Shown here: in pieces, positions 35,281-46,137 of the stretch
Position numbering within the stretch: the stretch's first letter is position 1
How the letters are laid out: each line of letters starts with the position of its first letter
Source: Crocodylus rhombifer
Lineage: Eukaryota > Chordata > Crocodylia > Crocodylidae
Assembly: GCA_038503035.1 (NCBI GenBank)
Contig: JAVSML010000047.1
Span: forward strand, 448,972 to 512,971
Direction of reading: 5' to 3'
DNA: 64,000 nt
Translations under genes and position numbers: made by a program
Notes under the pieces: generated by a model
What the model was told of the DNA's origin: nothing
Seen by the model: only the letters and a program-made list of their open reading frames with translations
The model's database searches: none

Positions 35281-36550
35281 TTGATTGGTGCAGCTGGTCT
35301 TGGAGCTCCCCTATACCCCAGCCCACTCACCAACTGCATGGGCTGCCATGCCACTGTTCCCAATTACTGGCTCTGGCCCTCTTATGGCCTCCTGCTGGGC
35401 ATCGATTCCACAAGTCTCAGTGGGGAGTGCAGGCTTGTGGTTTCAGCCTGGCCCTTACCACTAATTCTTGTTCCTGCTCTGTTCCTCCCCCAGGACTGGT
35501 ATGGCCATGCCCTCGGTAGGGCTGAGGATGTCTGCAACAATTTGCAGCTCACACTGCTGAGACAGAGCCTAAACCCTTCTCCAGGAGCTCAGTGTGGGGA
35601 AGCCTGTTTTGCCTTCCCTATGCAGATCCTGCTCAACTTTGGCAGGTCCGTGTCTTGGAGAACCGGTGCTGGCTGGGATGTGCCCTGGTGAGCTTGGTGT
35701 CAACACATGTGCTGTTTGGTATGTGTGTGTGTGGGGGATGCTCAAAGCCTGCCTGCACTGACTGAGGCCAGCAGATTGGGGGTGTTCTTCTATGCCTCCC
35801 AGCATGCCATGTGGACTCTCCAGGCTGTGTGAGACTCCTGAATGCTCCCCCTCTCCTCCTAGTGATGCTCTGTCAGCAACAGAAATCAGAAAATCACACA
35901 GAAGCAGGGCTGGAAGGGACCTCTGGGTTGGTTTGGGCTGCCTGGAGGCTGGGATCCAGGTGAAGGAACTCGTCTGAGTGCTGGCAGGGGCAGGCTGTCC
36001 ATAGGCATGTCTGTGGAGCCATGATGGGGGCTGGGGGGCTGCTGGTCCCACCTGCATCCACTATGGATTGGGGGTGTGGAGGAGAGGGGTGCAGGGCAGA
36101 ATTGCTTGGGGCCAAGCTGAACATGGACATGGGCATGGCTTGGCTCCCCACAGAAAGCCAGCACCAGCGGTGGCACCCTGCTATGGCCCTGCCAGGCCTT
36201 GTGCACATGCAGTTGCTGCTTGCTTGACAGAGACCCCTTCCTTCCCCAGCCCCCTCAAAGAGCCTGTGGCATGCCCTGGTGCTGGGAATGCTGCAGTGAC
36301 AGAGACTCCTTCCTCTTCCCCTCTTCCCCTTCCCAGGCTCCCCAGCCAGGCTGTGGCATGGCTCAGTGCTAGGACTGCTGCAGAGACCTGATCCCTTCCC
36401 CGCAGCACTCCCAGCCAGGCTGTGGCATCCTGCAGAACGGGGGCTGTTGCAGCAAGAGAGACCTCACCTCCCCCGCCACCCCCGCCAGGGTGCAGATCAC
36501 ATCTAACAAGAAGAATGAAGCGGGGCTAGGGTCAGCCTTGCACTCAGGCA
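35281..36550. repeat. GC-rich repeat block with a degenerate minisatellite
   Basis: 35281-36160 is GC-rich with overlapping frames on both strands (104-162 codons), none of which I recognise. 36180-36475 has at least three units of about 70-88 bases, each with 'ctgtggcat...ctg(c)tgcag(t/a)ga...agagac(t/c)c(c)t(t)cc', at about 36263, 36351 and 36420. A short antisense CR1-tail-like piece lies at 35883-35925. No gene called. Confidence 0.5.
35883..35925 (-). mobile_element. CR1-like 3' tail fragment
   Basis: 'cagaaatcagaaaatcacacagaagcagggctggaagggacctc' corresponds to the reverse complement of a LINE/CR1 terminus (ggtcccttccagccctgc...tctgtgat...). Very short, so family is tentative. Confidence 0.4.
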
Positions 36551-36619
36551 TAGCAGAGAAGCTCTGTCTGAGGCTAGAGTACAGCCCTGCACAAAGCCAC
36601 CTGGGATGTTAGTGGATCT

Positions 36620-36815
36620 ACCTTAATGCATGATAAGATTTGGTACAGATGTTCAAAAGAGTGCTCTAACCTAAAGCACTTTAGTCTGATACCATATCTA
36701 TCAGGGGTTAATTTAGGGCATGAGCTGCCATTTTTAAAGTACTCTGTAAGCCATGACTGTCTGTTCATTTATGGCTTTAGAGTGCTTTTTGTGCACTTAA
36801 TGCATGATAAGTAAA
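36620..36815. repeat. Segment bounded by 16-bp direct repeats
   Basis: 'cttaatgcatgataag' occurs at about 36622-36637 and exactly again at about 36797-36812. Between them 'agagtgctctaacctaaagcac' loosely faces 'ggctttagagtgctttt'. Could be a target-site-flanked element or a partial terminal duplication. Family unknown. Confidence 0.55.
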
Positions 36816-38784
36816 ACTTTTGTACAGGCCCCAGTGTATGTGTGTGAGTAACCAAATCTGCAGGTGGTAGAATTTGCATATTTGATATATAAAACTAAGA
36901 AACATTTGGTGTTGGTCTCTGTTTTGCTTTTATGAATAGCAAACATGGTATAGCCACAATGAGTGCTATGTTGTTGTGTTGCGAGGATAGTCACACAATT
37001 ACTGGCATGCTTTTTACTCATGGCTGATAAGCACTGATTTTCTCATATGCAGCTTGATGTAGTTAAGCTTACTTTTCAGAACTAATTTATCTATTAGTGG
37101 CAAATTGAATTCTTCCTGCTTTGACTTGCTTCATAATATATTTTTCACACACACCCACATAGCTAAAGATAAGATGCCCAAGGAAAGTGTGCTGGGATGG
37201 CATGCATTTACCTTCTTTCTCAATGTCAATGTCTGTAAGATATGATCATGCAGCAACTGTCTCATCATAAGAACATTTGTTTTCCTTTGAGGTTTCTTTT
37301 GACCTTGGCTGCAGGTTTGTTTACAAAGGGGGAAACAAGCTTTTAGCTCATGGGTAGGTTTCACCATATAGAACAGACACTACAACAATGGAAGACAGTA
37401 TAGGTTTCAGTTCTTAGCAGGAATATATTAATGCACACTGCCAGCCACCAGAAATGAGACTGGATAATTTGTGCTTTGGAGGAATCTTATTTTCTAATTT
37501 GGTGCCTACCATCACTGTTTCTGCTTCCACCCCCACTCCCTCTCTCCTGACATTTTTCCTTTTTATTTTCCAATTCCTTCATGAGGACCAGACAACTGCT
37601 GTCAGACATTTCCTCGTCTTCAGCTGATTTAAATTCTGAGAAGCATAGTTCACCAAGTGCAGGCCTGCCTTATACGGTCCCGTAGTAGTAAATAGACATA
37701 CTGACAATGGTAGTTCTGATTCTGGTTCTTTAGTCTGGAATAATGCAAGGACTAATATTACAAGTCCTAATCCTCACCCTAAGCGGTTCCATTAACTTGA
37801 CTGTTTTTTACTTTGTAGCAGGTGTTGGTTCACCTTTGAGGCAAAATATGCAAACTTTACAGCAAGATATTTTCATGTATGTACAGAAGTAAATAACTTA
37901 AATTTCAGTGGTACCTGTAGCTATCACATATTCCAGTGAGGACTGTGGATATGAGACATGTTGAAAATCAAGTCATTCAAGCAAGTGGCATGGGTCCTGC
38001 TCAACTCATCTCAAGAGTTGAGAAGGTTGTGCAAGTCAAATTGAAGCTGTAAGTCGAAAGTTATTGACAGCTTTATAGGCAGCCAGAGCTGGAGCCAAAA
38101 TTGTGCTGGGCAGAAGCTGCAGGGCTAAATCTTCCACTCATGCCGTCTGTGGGTGGTAGCTCTGACTGCCCTTCCCCACCCCCGCCTGCAGAGCAGTGCC
38201 CCTGCTGAGAAGAGGCTTCCATTCCCAGGATACCATGAGAAGGGCTGCCACCCCCATCATGGTCCCTGCCCACTTGCCACTCCAGCAGTAGGAGTGGGGG
38301 CACAGCCAGAGGCTGCCCAGCATGGCTCCCTTAGGCAAGGGTGCAGGGGGGTTATTTCCCCCCTCCTTTCAGCATCTGGTGGGGGGGTAGGGATTGGACT
38401 TATCCCACTACTCGCTCCATGCAGGGAGCGATTGGTGAAGGCAGTAGTTGAGGTGGGCAGACCCCGGCTGTGGCCCTCCCAGAGGGGGAATAAACCCCTT
38501 CCCTGTCCCCTCTGCCTCAGGAGGCCATGTCTCCACCCCTGCCACTGTAGCAGCGAGAGGAGAGCACCAGTTGAACCCCAGCCTGGGTCTGTGATGGTGA
38601 AACAGAGAGGGGGGAAATTAAACCCCGTCCCTGGCCAGTTCACTTGAGGCTATTGTCAGGTCTGGCCGTGCCTCCCCACCCACTACATCTTCCCTACAGC
38701 CAAGGGCTGCTCTAGTGCTCACTGGCTTCTGGCCTGAGCCACTGCAGGCATATGCCTGCATTTCCTGAATCTTTATTCACTTTC
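36816..38784. other. Spacer and GC-rich repeat, no gene seen
   Basis: 36816-38040 is AT-rich spacer. 38040-38760 is GC-rich with opposed frames of 164 (38153-38647, plus) and 128 codons (38257-38643, minus). They mirror each other and have no motif, so neither is called. Confidence 0.5.
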
Positions 38785-38836
38785 AAATTGGTTCGATCTG
38801 GGCAGGTTAGACTAACCTGCAAAGATTGAATCAATT
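38785..38836. repeat. Foldback hairpin
   Basis: 'aaattggttcgatct..gcaggttag' faces 'ctaacctgc..agattgaatcaatt' with almost no loop. Related to the module at 11940-11995. Confidence 0.75.
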
Positions 38837-38879
38837 CAGGCTCTGGCTTTTTGAATGTCTGTCCCTAGCCTAAATGCTG

Positions 38880-39030
38880 GAGGCTGCAAGTGATAGAGGA
38901 ACACTGGAAAAAAAACCCTGGTCATACCCTATTCATGCTCCCTTTCAGCATCTACTCTCTGCCACTGTGTGACACAGGATACTAAGATGAACCTATGGTC
39001 TGACCCAGTAAATGGCACTTCTTATGCTCT
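38880..39030 (+). mobile_element. LINE 3'-end fragment ('ggtctgacccagta')
   Basis: 'cactgtgtgacacaggatactaagatgaacctatggtctgacccagtaaatggcacttcttatgctct' follows the known 3' UTR of a CR1-group LINE common in reptiles (ggatactgggctagatggacc...ggtctgacccagtatggc...ttcttatg). Only the tail is present, sense strand plus. It ends just where Harbinger transposase similarity begins. Confidence 0.65.
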
Positions 39031-39054
39031 AAACTGTTTTAGAACAGTAACCTA

Positions 39055-39202
39055 TAGCATATTCCCATTTATTGCCTCCCATCAGGCATTTGGGTTTAGA
39101 AATAGGTAGGGTTTTTCAAATGTCCTCCAGGATCTCACTGACAACCATTCTTTTATCTGAATGCAGAACAGTCTAGAAAAGTACATGGTATGACACGCTA
39201 GG
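39055..39202 (+). pseudogene. Harbinger-type transposase fragment, upstream part
   Basis: Harbinger transposases (DDE superfamily, cut-and-paste) have a core of the type ALDGTHIPI...EYINRKGYFS.VLQA..D..G.F.DI..GW.GKVHDARVF. Here plus-strand reading gives HIPIYCLP, then NR*GFSNVLQDLTDNHSFI, then a shifted frame with KVHGMTR. Order, spacing and residues agree, with stops and frameshifts. The first catalytic Asp (in ALDGTH) is not visible because the LINE tail at 38880-39030 replaces the sequence before it. The fragment stops exactly where the CR1 starts and continues at 40831. Dead copy. Confidence 0.6.
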
Positions 39203-40830
39203 AAATTTGGTCATCACACCAGACAACAAAGCTAACCTATTTAACGACTTCTGTGCCTCCATTTTCCTGCGCAGGGGCTAGATCAGCCCCGCACTGGGCC
39301 CCCCTCAAGCCCCAGGGGAGGTGCACCTAGGCCAAGAGCCAGTGAGGATCTAGTCAGGGAACTTCTGGAGGGACTGGATGTATTTAAATCAGCTGGTCCA
39401 GATGATCTCCACCCCAGAGTGGTGAGGGAATTAGCTGAGGTCATTGCAGGACCCCTGGCATGGTTTTACGAGCATTTGTGGTGCTCTGGTGTGGTGCTAG
39501 AGGACTGGAAGAGGGCCAATGTGGTTCCCATCTTCAAAAAAGGGAAGAAGGAGGACCCGGGGAACTATAGGCGAGTTAGTCTTACGTCGATCCTGGATAA
39601 GCTTTTTGAGAGAATTATCCTGGCACATGTCCACAAGGGGCCAGTGGGGGAGGTTATGCTTAGGGGCAACCAATAGGGGTTCATTAGAGGCAGGTCCTGT
39701 CAGACCAACCTGGTGGCCTTCTATGAAATCCTTAGATGCAGGGGTAGCAGTGGACATAGTCTTTCTGGACTTTTGGAAGGCCTTTGACACTGTCCCACCA
39801 TTCTCATTAAAAAACTGGGGGACTGTGGTGTTGACACCTACACAGTCAAATGGGTCGCCAACTGGCTGGAGGGCCACACCCAGAGAGTGGTGGTGGATGG
39901 GTCATTTTCAACCTGGAGGGATGTGGGCAGTGGGGTCCCCCAGGGCTTGGTCCTCAGGCCCGCACTGTTCAACATCTTCATCAGTGACTTGGACGAGGGG
40001 GTAAAAAGCACCCTGTTCAAATTTGCTGATGACACTAAGATGTGGGGGGATGTGGGCATGCTAGAAGGAAGGAATAGGCTGCAATCAGACCTAGACAGGT
40101 TATGGGGTGGGTGGATGAGAACAGGATGGGATTCAACACTGACATGTGCAAGGTGCTGCACCTGGGGAGGAAGAACCAGCACTGTACCTACAGGCTGGGG
40201 AACTCCCTTCTCATCAGTGCAGAGGCAAAAAGGGATCTTGGAGTCATCACTGATTCCAAGATGAACATGGGCCGGCAGTATGGGGAGGCAGTCAGGAAGG
40301 CCAGCCATACCTTGTTGTGCATCCACAGATGCATCTCAAGCAGGTCCAAGGAGGTGATACTCCCCCTGTATGCAGCACTGGTTAGGCTGCGGCTAGAGTA
40401 CTGCATCCAGTTCTGGGTGCTGCACTGCAAAAGGGATGTGGACAACATGGAGAGGGTCCAGAGGAGGGCCACTCGCATGATCAGGGGACAGCAGGGCAGG
40501 CCCTACGAGGAGAGGCTACAGGACCTGAACCTGTTTAACCTCCACAAGAGAAGGCTGAGGTGGGATCTAGTGGCCTGTTACAAACTAGTCAGAGGGGATG
40601 ATTAATTCAGATTAGACAGGAGGCACTACTTCACTGTCAGGGTGGCTAGGATCTGGAAACAACTTCCAAGCAAAGTGGTGCTGGCTCCTACCCTGGGGGT
40701 CTTTAAGACAAGGCTAGACGAACACCTTGCTGGGGTCGTTTGACCCCAGTATGCTTTCCTGCCATGGCAGGGAGTCAGACCTGATGATCTGTTCAGGTCC
40801 CTTCCAACCCAACTAACTATGAAACTATGA
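39203..40830 (+). mobile_element. CR1 LINE, copy A, 5'-truncated
   Basis: Starts within the linker between endonuclease and reverse transcriptase (NKANLLNDF-like) and runs through the reverse transcriptase to a typical CR1 3' UTR ('ttgaccccag...ctgccatggcaggg...ggtcccttccaaccc') and terminal 'aactatgaaactatga'. It is inserted inside the Harbinger transposase remnant: the sequences on both sides are consecutive parts of that protein. Length 1.63 kb, with several frameshifts. Confidence 0.9.
39290..40740 (+). pseudogene. CR1 ORF2 reverse transcriptase, broken (copy A)
   Basis: Read in order across at least three frames: [56 protein letters not shown] (motif A with its Asp, about 39758-39796), [16 protein letters not shown] (motif B), FADD (motif C, 40022-40033), then the thumb and C-terminal region with [12 protein letters not shown] and RRATRMIRGQQGRPY. 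An in-frame TAG stands at about 39674. After RGDD (about 40602) some 75-80 bases present in copy C are missing, and the tail resumes at 'ttcagattagac'. Not functional. Confidence 0.85.
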
Positions 40831-41086
40831 CAGTTTTCAGTAACTCCACTGTGGCCTCCCTAATGAAAAAAGGGAAGTTTGGCCATGCTGTTTTTACCAT
40901 ACGTATCTGTGGTGTGAGTGTACTTCAGTGTTTATTCAGTGATCCTGCCTACCCATTGCTACTGTGGCTTGTGAAGATTTACAGTGGACATTTTGATCAG
41001 GAGAAGTAAACTGTTTAATTATTATTTTAGCAGATGCAGAATAATGGTTAAACGTGCCTTGGAGGAGAATGTGCAAAACACCAGGG
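40827..41086 (+). pseudogene. Harbinger-type transposase fragment, downstream part
   Basis: Directly after the CR1 end the plus strand reads VFSNSTVASLMKKG, then SDPAYPLLLWLVKIYSGHFD (family form GDPAYPLLPWLMKPYTGHLD, which includes the second catalytic Asp), then after a frameshift LFNYYFSRCRIMVKRALEE (family form FNxxLSRARMVVExAFGRLK). The third acidic catalytic residue, Glu in VVExAFG, is Lys here. A TAA follows DQEK at about 41007. Together with 39055-39202 this gives most of the catalytic half of a dead Harbinger transposase. Confidence 0.75.
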
Positions 41087-41460
41087 TGATGTAGTTAGCC
41101 ATGTTAGACTGAAGGGGTCAACATCAGGGTGTAAAAAGGATGGGATTCAGTAAAAATCAAGGAAATCTTTCAGTGATGGGCCTTGGGCTTTAAATCTGTG
41201 TGCTGGGCTGAGCTCAGAGACCTGGAGGGGAAAACTGATTCCGTATGCAAGGCTAGGTTTTCTGGGAGTTGGTGTGGTAGAAATCAAGGAGTTTCAACTA
41301 TGGAAGCAACTAAGTAGAGCAGAACATTCTGGGAAACTTTTAGCTGTGCCAAGGGTCTCGCTGCTCACCGAGCATGGTTTCCAGCATGAGGTGTTCTTGA
41401 ATGCTTGTAATATGAGAGCTGAATGAAACCATATTGAGGCCAGGGGGTCTTAACTGGGAA
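41087..41460. other. Spacer, possible retroelement tail
   Basis: 'gtgatgtagttagccatgttagactga' near 41086-41112 resembles the end of the tail family at 34435-34578 (minus orientation), but the 'ataaaagatat' block is missing. The rest shows nothing. Confidence 0.35.
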
Positions 41461-41464
41461 GAAC

Positions 41465-42440
41465 ATTAGGGTATAGTTACTATAATTAGCATCTGTTGAC
41501 TCCGAGGAATGTTAGTCAGTGTTAAAGTTAGCACATGCTGTGAGCACTTGCACATTAAGGGTGAATACCCTCTTTAACATGCACAACTCTGATCTGCTGC
41601 TAGAGGGCTGGAGAGCAGAGGCATGGCTGGCAGCTGCCAAGTCTGCTTCATGACTGCCCAGCTTGCTAATTCCCAGCAGCAATGTAAGTTCTTCAGCCCT
41701 AAGTACTCTCTGAGCCTCTCAGTTACTCCTGTTCATGTGAGGATTATCTTTAGCTGGTGTTAAGCAGCTCATGTTGCAGTAATGTGAGGGCCTTGTTACA
41801 CCTTAGTCTGAGCTGCACAAATATTGATCAATGTTAGCTAGCTTGAGCTTGGAGCAGTTGCATGTTCAGGCTAGCAGGGCCCTGGAGGACTGATAGGTAA
41901 GAAGCCCCTGCTCCCTCTGCCTCCCCTGCCCCCAATCTGGGCTTCCCCCTGTCCCCACTTCCCCTGGGGCCCCCCTCAACCCCCAGTGCTAACTTGTGGC
42001 TGTCCATGCTGTCTGTCTCAGGAGAGCAGGCAAGGACAGGTTAACCTGCTTGCCCAACCACCACCAGGCTGCTGCTGTTCTCTGGGCTGAGCCCACCCAG
42101 AGAACAGGGGCAGTGGCATAACCCTGAACTGCTTGAGTGCTTAAAAATAGTTTCAGGTGTTAATGTGTGAGCAATCTAGGTATTAAGAGCTTTAGGAGCT
42201 GCCCAAAAAATTACCTTGTAACAAGGCCTTCAGTCTGCCCCACAAGGCTAATACAAGCATTTTGCAGTCCTCTAGGATCCCAGGATGCACCGCTCCAAGC
42301 CATGTGACCCTCCCCCCCCATGGATTAGTTATCCTCCTGGACTTCTTATGCCCTGGACTGACAGCTGGGACAACCAGGCAGCTGGGGTGGATCGGGAGGG
42401 GAAAGTGAATGAATAACGGTAGTTGTGATGAGCACACTGG
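41465..42440. repeat. Composite GC-rich repeat, copy 2
   Basis: 41510-41690 aligns directly with 20625-20790 ('ttgcacattaagg...taata/aataccctctttaac...gcatggctggcagctgcc'). 41735-41830 and 42180-42330 align with the reverse complement of 21420-21600 ('gaggattatc...cagctcatgttgcagtaat', 'cctctaggatcccaggatgcac'). A second head-like piece lies at 41825-41885. It appears to be several members of one family inserted into or next to each other. Confidence 0.5.
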
Positions 42441-44040
42441 AAGCTAGGCAAGGAAGCTAGGCAGGGAAAACCTGGCCATGAACACAGTAAGGCTGTCCCT
42501 ATTGTTAGGGAGACTCTTAGCCTGATATTGGATCACATACAATTTGAGCAGTAGATGCAGCATAAACATGCTGGGTGTTACACTCAAACAATCTGAATTA
42601 CTGGAGTCCATGCACAGTGCCCAGTGCTTGGCCTCCATCAGAAGCACTAAAAGTATAGTTACACATTACCTTTCAAACATGTTAAATAATCTTAATACAG
42701 AATATCCACATATTAAGGAAGGAATAGATGAGCTAAGTACACCTCCAAACAGTGTTCCTGGTACCACTCTATGTTCTCCCTCCAGATGTCTCTAGTTCTG
42801 GCCCACTCAGCAGAGGAATTGAATAGATCCAATATCACTTCTGTAGTGACACAAATTAAAATTAAGAGACACTCCCTAAGTTAGAAGAGTTGGGAATTGG
42901 GAGATGGTTACATAGAACCAGCTAGTTACTCTGCAAGAGACCAAGTCTGTGAAGGTTGCTTACTGCTCCCCAGTTCAAGTCTGTTGTTCTTATTCATGTA
43001 TGCCTGTGTTTATTGAACCTGGCACCCACTACAGCCTCCTTGTTCTCGTGCTTTCAAGCCCTCAAGTTATCAAGACATTCCACAGTTATCATTATCTGAG
43101 CCTTTAAGAGTCTGGAAATTGCAAGGGCTAACCCTTGAAGGTGAGAAATGGAAAAGGAAGTCACTTCCTTGTTGGGTTTCCATAGTCTCAGAGATAAAGC
43201 CTTGACTTCTTCAAAACTTCTTGGACGCTATAGTCCAAAGCATAGTCACCTTCTGGCTGGGATCCTAGCAATGAGGCATGGACACTACTCTGCAAACATG
43301 GTTAAAAAGCCAGGCTGTGGCAGCAGGGTTACTTGCTAGCACAATCACTGAACTTGGTACTCAGTTTTTTGATAACCTTGCTACTTGCCCTTGATGTGGG
43401 AACTGCTTGTTTGTGACTGGTGCGAGCAATGGTACTCAATATTCCAGGGTCTGGAATACATGTTACTCCATGAATAGTGTTGGCACGTGACTGGTGGTTA
43501 GGTGCTATTGGGGAATACAGCAATATGTTGGCAATCAGCTTTGAGCTTCTACAGGCAGCCCAAAATCCATGCCATGAAAAATAAGGAAAAAATGGGAAAG
43601 GTAGATCATAGACCTTCCTATTGTTCCCTAGGATGGTCCTGTGGCATGGAAGGGGAGAGCTACCTATTTGAGAACTGGGGATATGTCAACAAAACTTTAG
43701 AGAGAGTCTACAGCATTTCCTCTATTTCAAGTTTCAGGTTACCTTCTGGGCAGACATAGTGTGCTGATCTATAAATGCTTGTCTACAGCAACTGTGGTAA
43801 CCCTTCCCTTTACAGGTATCTTTAAAAGATTGAGTGAGGGAGGTATGAATGTCACACATAGAAACTGAAGGCCATTTGTAGTGGTTCATCTGTGGTACTT
43901 ACTATGGTGGAGTTATATGCAGTTTCTAGCTCTTTTGCTTCAACTAATAACCCTAGAAACACATTTCTATAAAAGTGGTTAGCTGCAGTATGAAACTGTC
44001 TTGAAACTAGCATGCCTGTGTGGATGGGGGAGCACATGAA
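42441..44040. other. Spacer, no gene recognised
   Basis: Frames of 60-85 codons on both strands, none recognised. The interval lies between the plus-strand transposase remnant and the minus-strand Myb-like remnant, so parts could be interior of the same old Harbinger element. Confidence 0.4.
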
Positions 44041-44050
44041 GTATAGATAA

Positions 44051-44317
44051 TCACAGTGGTGACAGGGATGCTGAACATGAGGTCAGGGCTGCTGGAGAGT
44101 CCCTGCAGTTATAGTTAATGTTTTTTGCCTGTATGACATCTTTGGCTTTGGACTGTCCCTGTAAGATGTCACACTGGTGGTCCATCACTGCCATCTGGAA
44201 TGCAGTGGCTTTACAGACCTCTGTGTTCATCTTCCTGAGTGATTGTTGGACCTCTGCCTCTCTGCAGAGTGCAAGTAGGTCCAACTGTGGGGGCCCAGTT
44301 ACTGGGATGGCGAGCAA
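44051..44317 (-). pseudogene. Possible C-terminal exon of the Harbinger Myb-like protein
   Basis: An open minus-strand frame of 88 codons with a hydrophilic, probably helical stretch (LDLLALCREAEVQQSLRKMN ... AVMDHQCDILQGQ). The Myb/SANT-like proteins of Harbinger elements commonly end in such a helical segment with 'MExQTDILxxL'-like sequence. Similarity is weak and the exon lies 4.4 kb from the DNA-binding domain (about 2 kb after removing the CR1), so this is a guess. Confidence 0.2.
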
Positions 44318-44319
44318 CA

Positions 44320-46130
44320 GAGGGTGTTGAGGTTTTAAAGAGGAAGGTGGAATAGGTAAACAGGGCCCCTTGAGTATCTGACCAACAAAAAGAAGAATCT
44401 GGCTAGTTACAACTCATGGCCACATTACATCCAGTCACTCTGATGCCAGAACAGGGGATGTCTCAAAGATAAGCAGTGTGTTGTGGTCTGAAATGGTGCA
44501 AAGCAGTGTGAAAAGCAGTTGGTGGACCAAATGGCTTGTTTGGGAGGGATCATACACAAGCCAAAGAGAACCACTGATGTTTGAAGGTGTGCAAAAATCG
44601 CTCCAGTTCATTAAAGAGTAAATTTATCTTTGTTGGGACAGAGTTGCAACACTTTTAGGCATGCATTGTATGTTCACAGCTTTGTTTTAATTGCAACAGC
44701 TTAATTTACCACAGGTTAAAGAGTTCATGTGTTTACAGCCTGAGGAGCTATGGTTTTGAGTGTGATCATTGTCCTGGCAATGATGTGTATCACAAACCCA
44801 TCCACAGGATACACCCAGAGCCCTGAGTTTCTCCCTGTTGTCTCACTACTTGTCCCAAAGAATGGACTGAGGTTGTCCTGGGATAATTCCTTATTCCTGC
44901 AAGCTTTAGGTCCACTGCCACTATACTAGACCCCATATCTGCAGCAAGAAAATCTTGGACAGCTATAGGTGGCCTTCCCTTTGAGTTGTGAAAAAAATTA
45001 GGTCCCCCTTTCAATAGAATGGGCTAGCCTAGGATATCACTCTCCTCAATATGTCTGTCTACCACAGGCAATCAATAAGGAGACAAAATGACCAAAGGAT
45101 TTATTAAGTAGGAATAAAGAATTATAAAAGTGAAACTGACTTTAAGTTTGAAGATCCTCTCATCTGGCTACACCCAACCCTCCTGAAAGACATGTCAGTA
45201 TCACCAGCAATCAGCCTTCCTGCTGAATGTGTCAGCTCTGGCTGCCTTCTTCAGCTTGGGAAAAATCTTTAAGAAATCCAGATTTTATCATAGCTGGACT
45301 CCAACCCTGCTTCTCCCCCCACCATCAAAAAACCAAAACAAAAACAACACACCCTTCCCAGCCAGGTTCTCCCATCAGTATTATTCTAATTCTTCAGGAG
45401 TCACTAGAATCCTTAAAAAAATTCTGGCCTTCCTGAGGCACACAGCATTCCTTTGGCTGATGGGCCTTTTCTCTAAGATGCCTTTTAAAGAGTGTATTTC
45501 CCTATTAAAGGCAGGCAATGACTTGAGTGTCCAACTCAGACTCCTGCTTGTGTCTGGGAATGGTAGTTGTCTTTAAGTACGTATGTCTTTCACTAAATCA
45601 TGTCCAAAATGATAAAGATATGTATAGAGAACACAATATAATCTATAGAATGATGAAGGCAACAAAAATGGACACATAATGACATGGACTTTCCAGTAAG
45701 ACCACACATGTCTTTACAACCCTTCCCATGTCAGCAGGCAGACACAGCTGAAAATTCATTTTAATTTAATCTAAGAATGAATTTTATTGTCAAAAAAAAA
45801 AGCAGAACAGAAAATGCCCACTCCCCTGATGTGCTAAAGAAGGATTAGCAAATCACTAACAGCTAAAAACCCATCACCTGTCATTGGCTCTTCTTTCCCC
45901 CCCTTCCTCCTCCCCACCCTCCATACACCCTCTCTTTAGCCCCCCATCCATCTCAAAAAGGGCAGTGGAGCTCCCTAGGAGCTAAAATCCCGTCACTCAT
46001 CATTGGCTCTTCCCACCCCTATGCTCCCTCTGTCTCACCCTCCCCTTGGTCCTTAAAGTGTCATGGTGCTTTCCTTGTTCAGCTAGAGGAGGGGTGCTTC
46101 TCACTTGCAGGCATAGTACCTGTTGCTGAG
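44320..46130. other. Spacer, no gene recognised; local 115-bp duplication
   Basis: Frames of 74 (44790-45014, minus) and 115 codons (45229-45576, plus) show no motif. At 45870-46050 a segment beginning 'ctaaaa(a/t)ccc(a/g)tcac(c)t(g/c)(a)tcattggctctt' is repeated with an offset of about 115 bases. Possibly interior of the Harbinger element. Confidence 0.45.
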
Positions 46131-46137
46131 GTTGTCA

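Noticed and set aside
35569..36208. Several 104-162-codon minus-strand frames
   Set aside because: Proline/serine/histidine-rich translations of GC-rich repeat sequence in two overlapping frames; no start context or motif.
38153..38647. Opposed 164- and 128-codon frames
   Set aside because: They mirror each other in a GC-rich block and resemble no family.
44790..45014. 74-codon minus frame as a transposase piece
   Set aside because: Looked for the Harbinger core residues (D, GDPAYPL, VExAFG) and found none.
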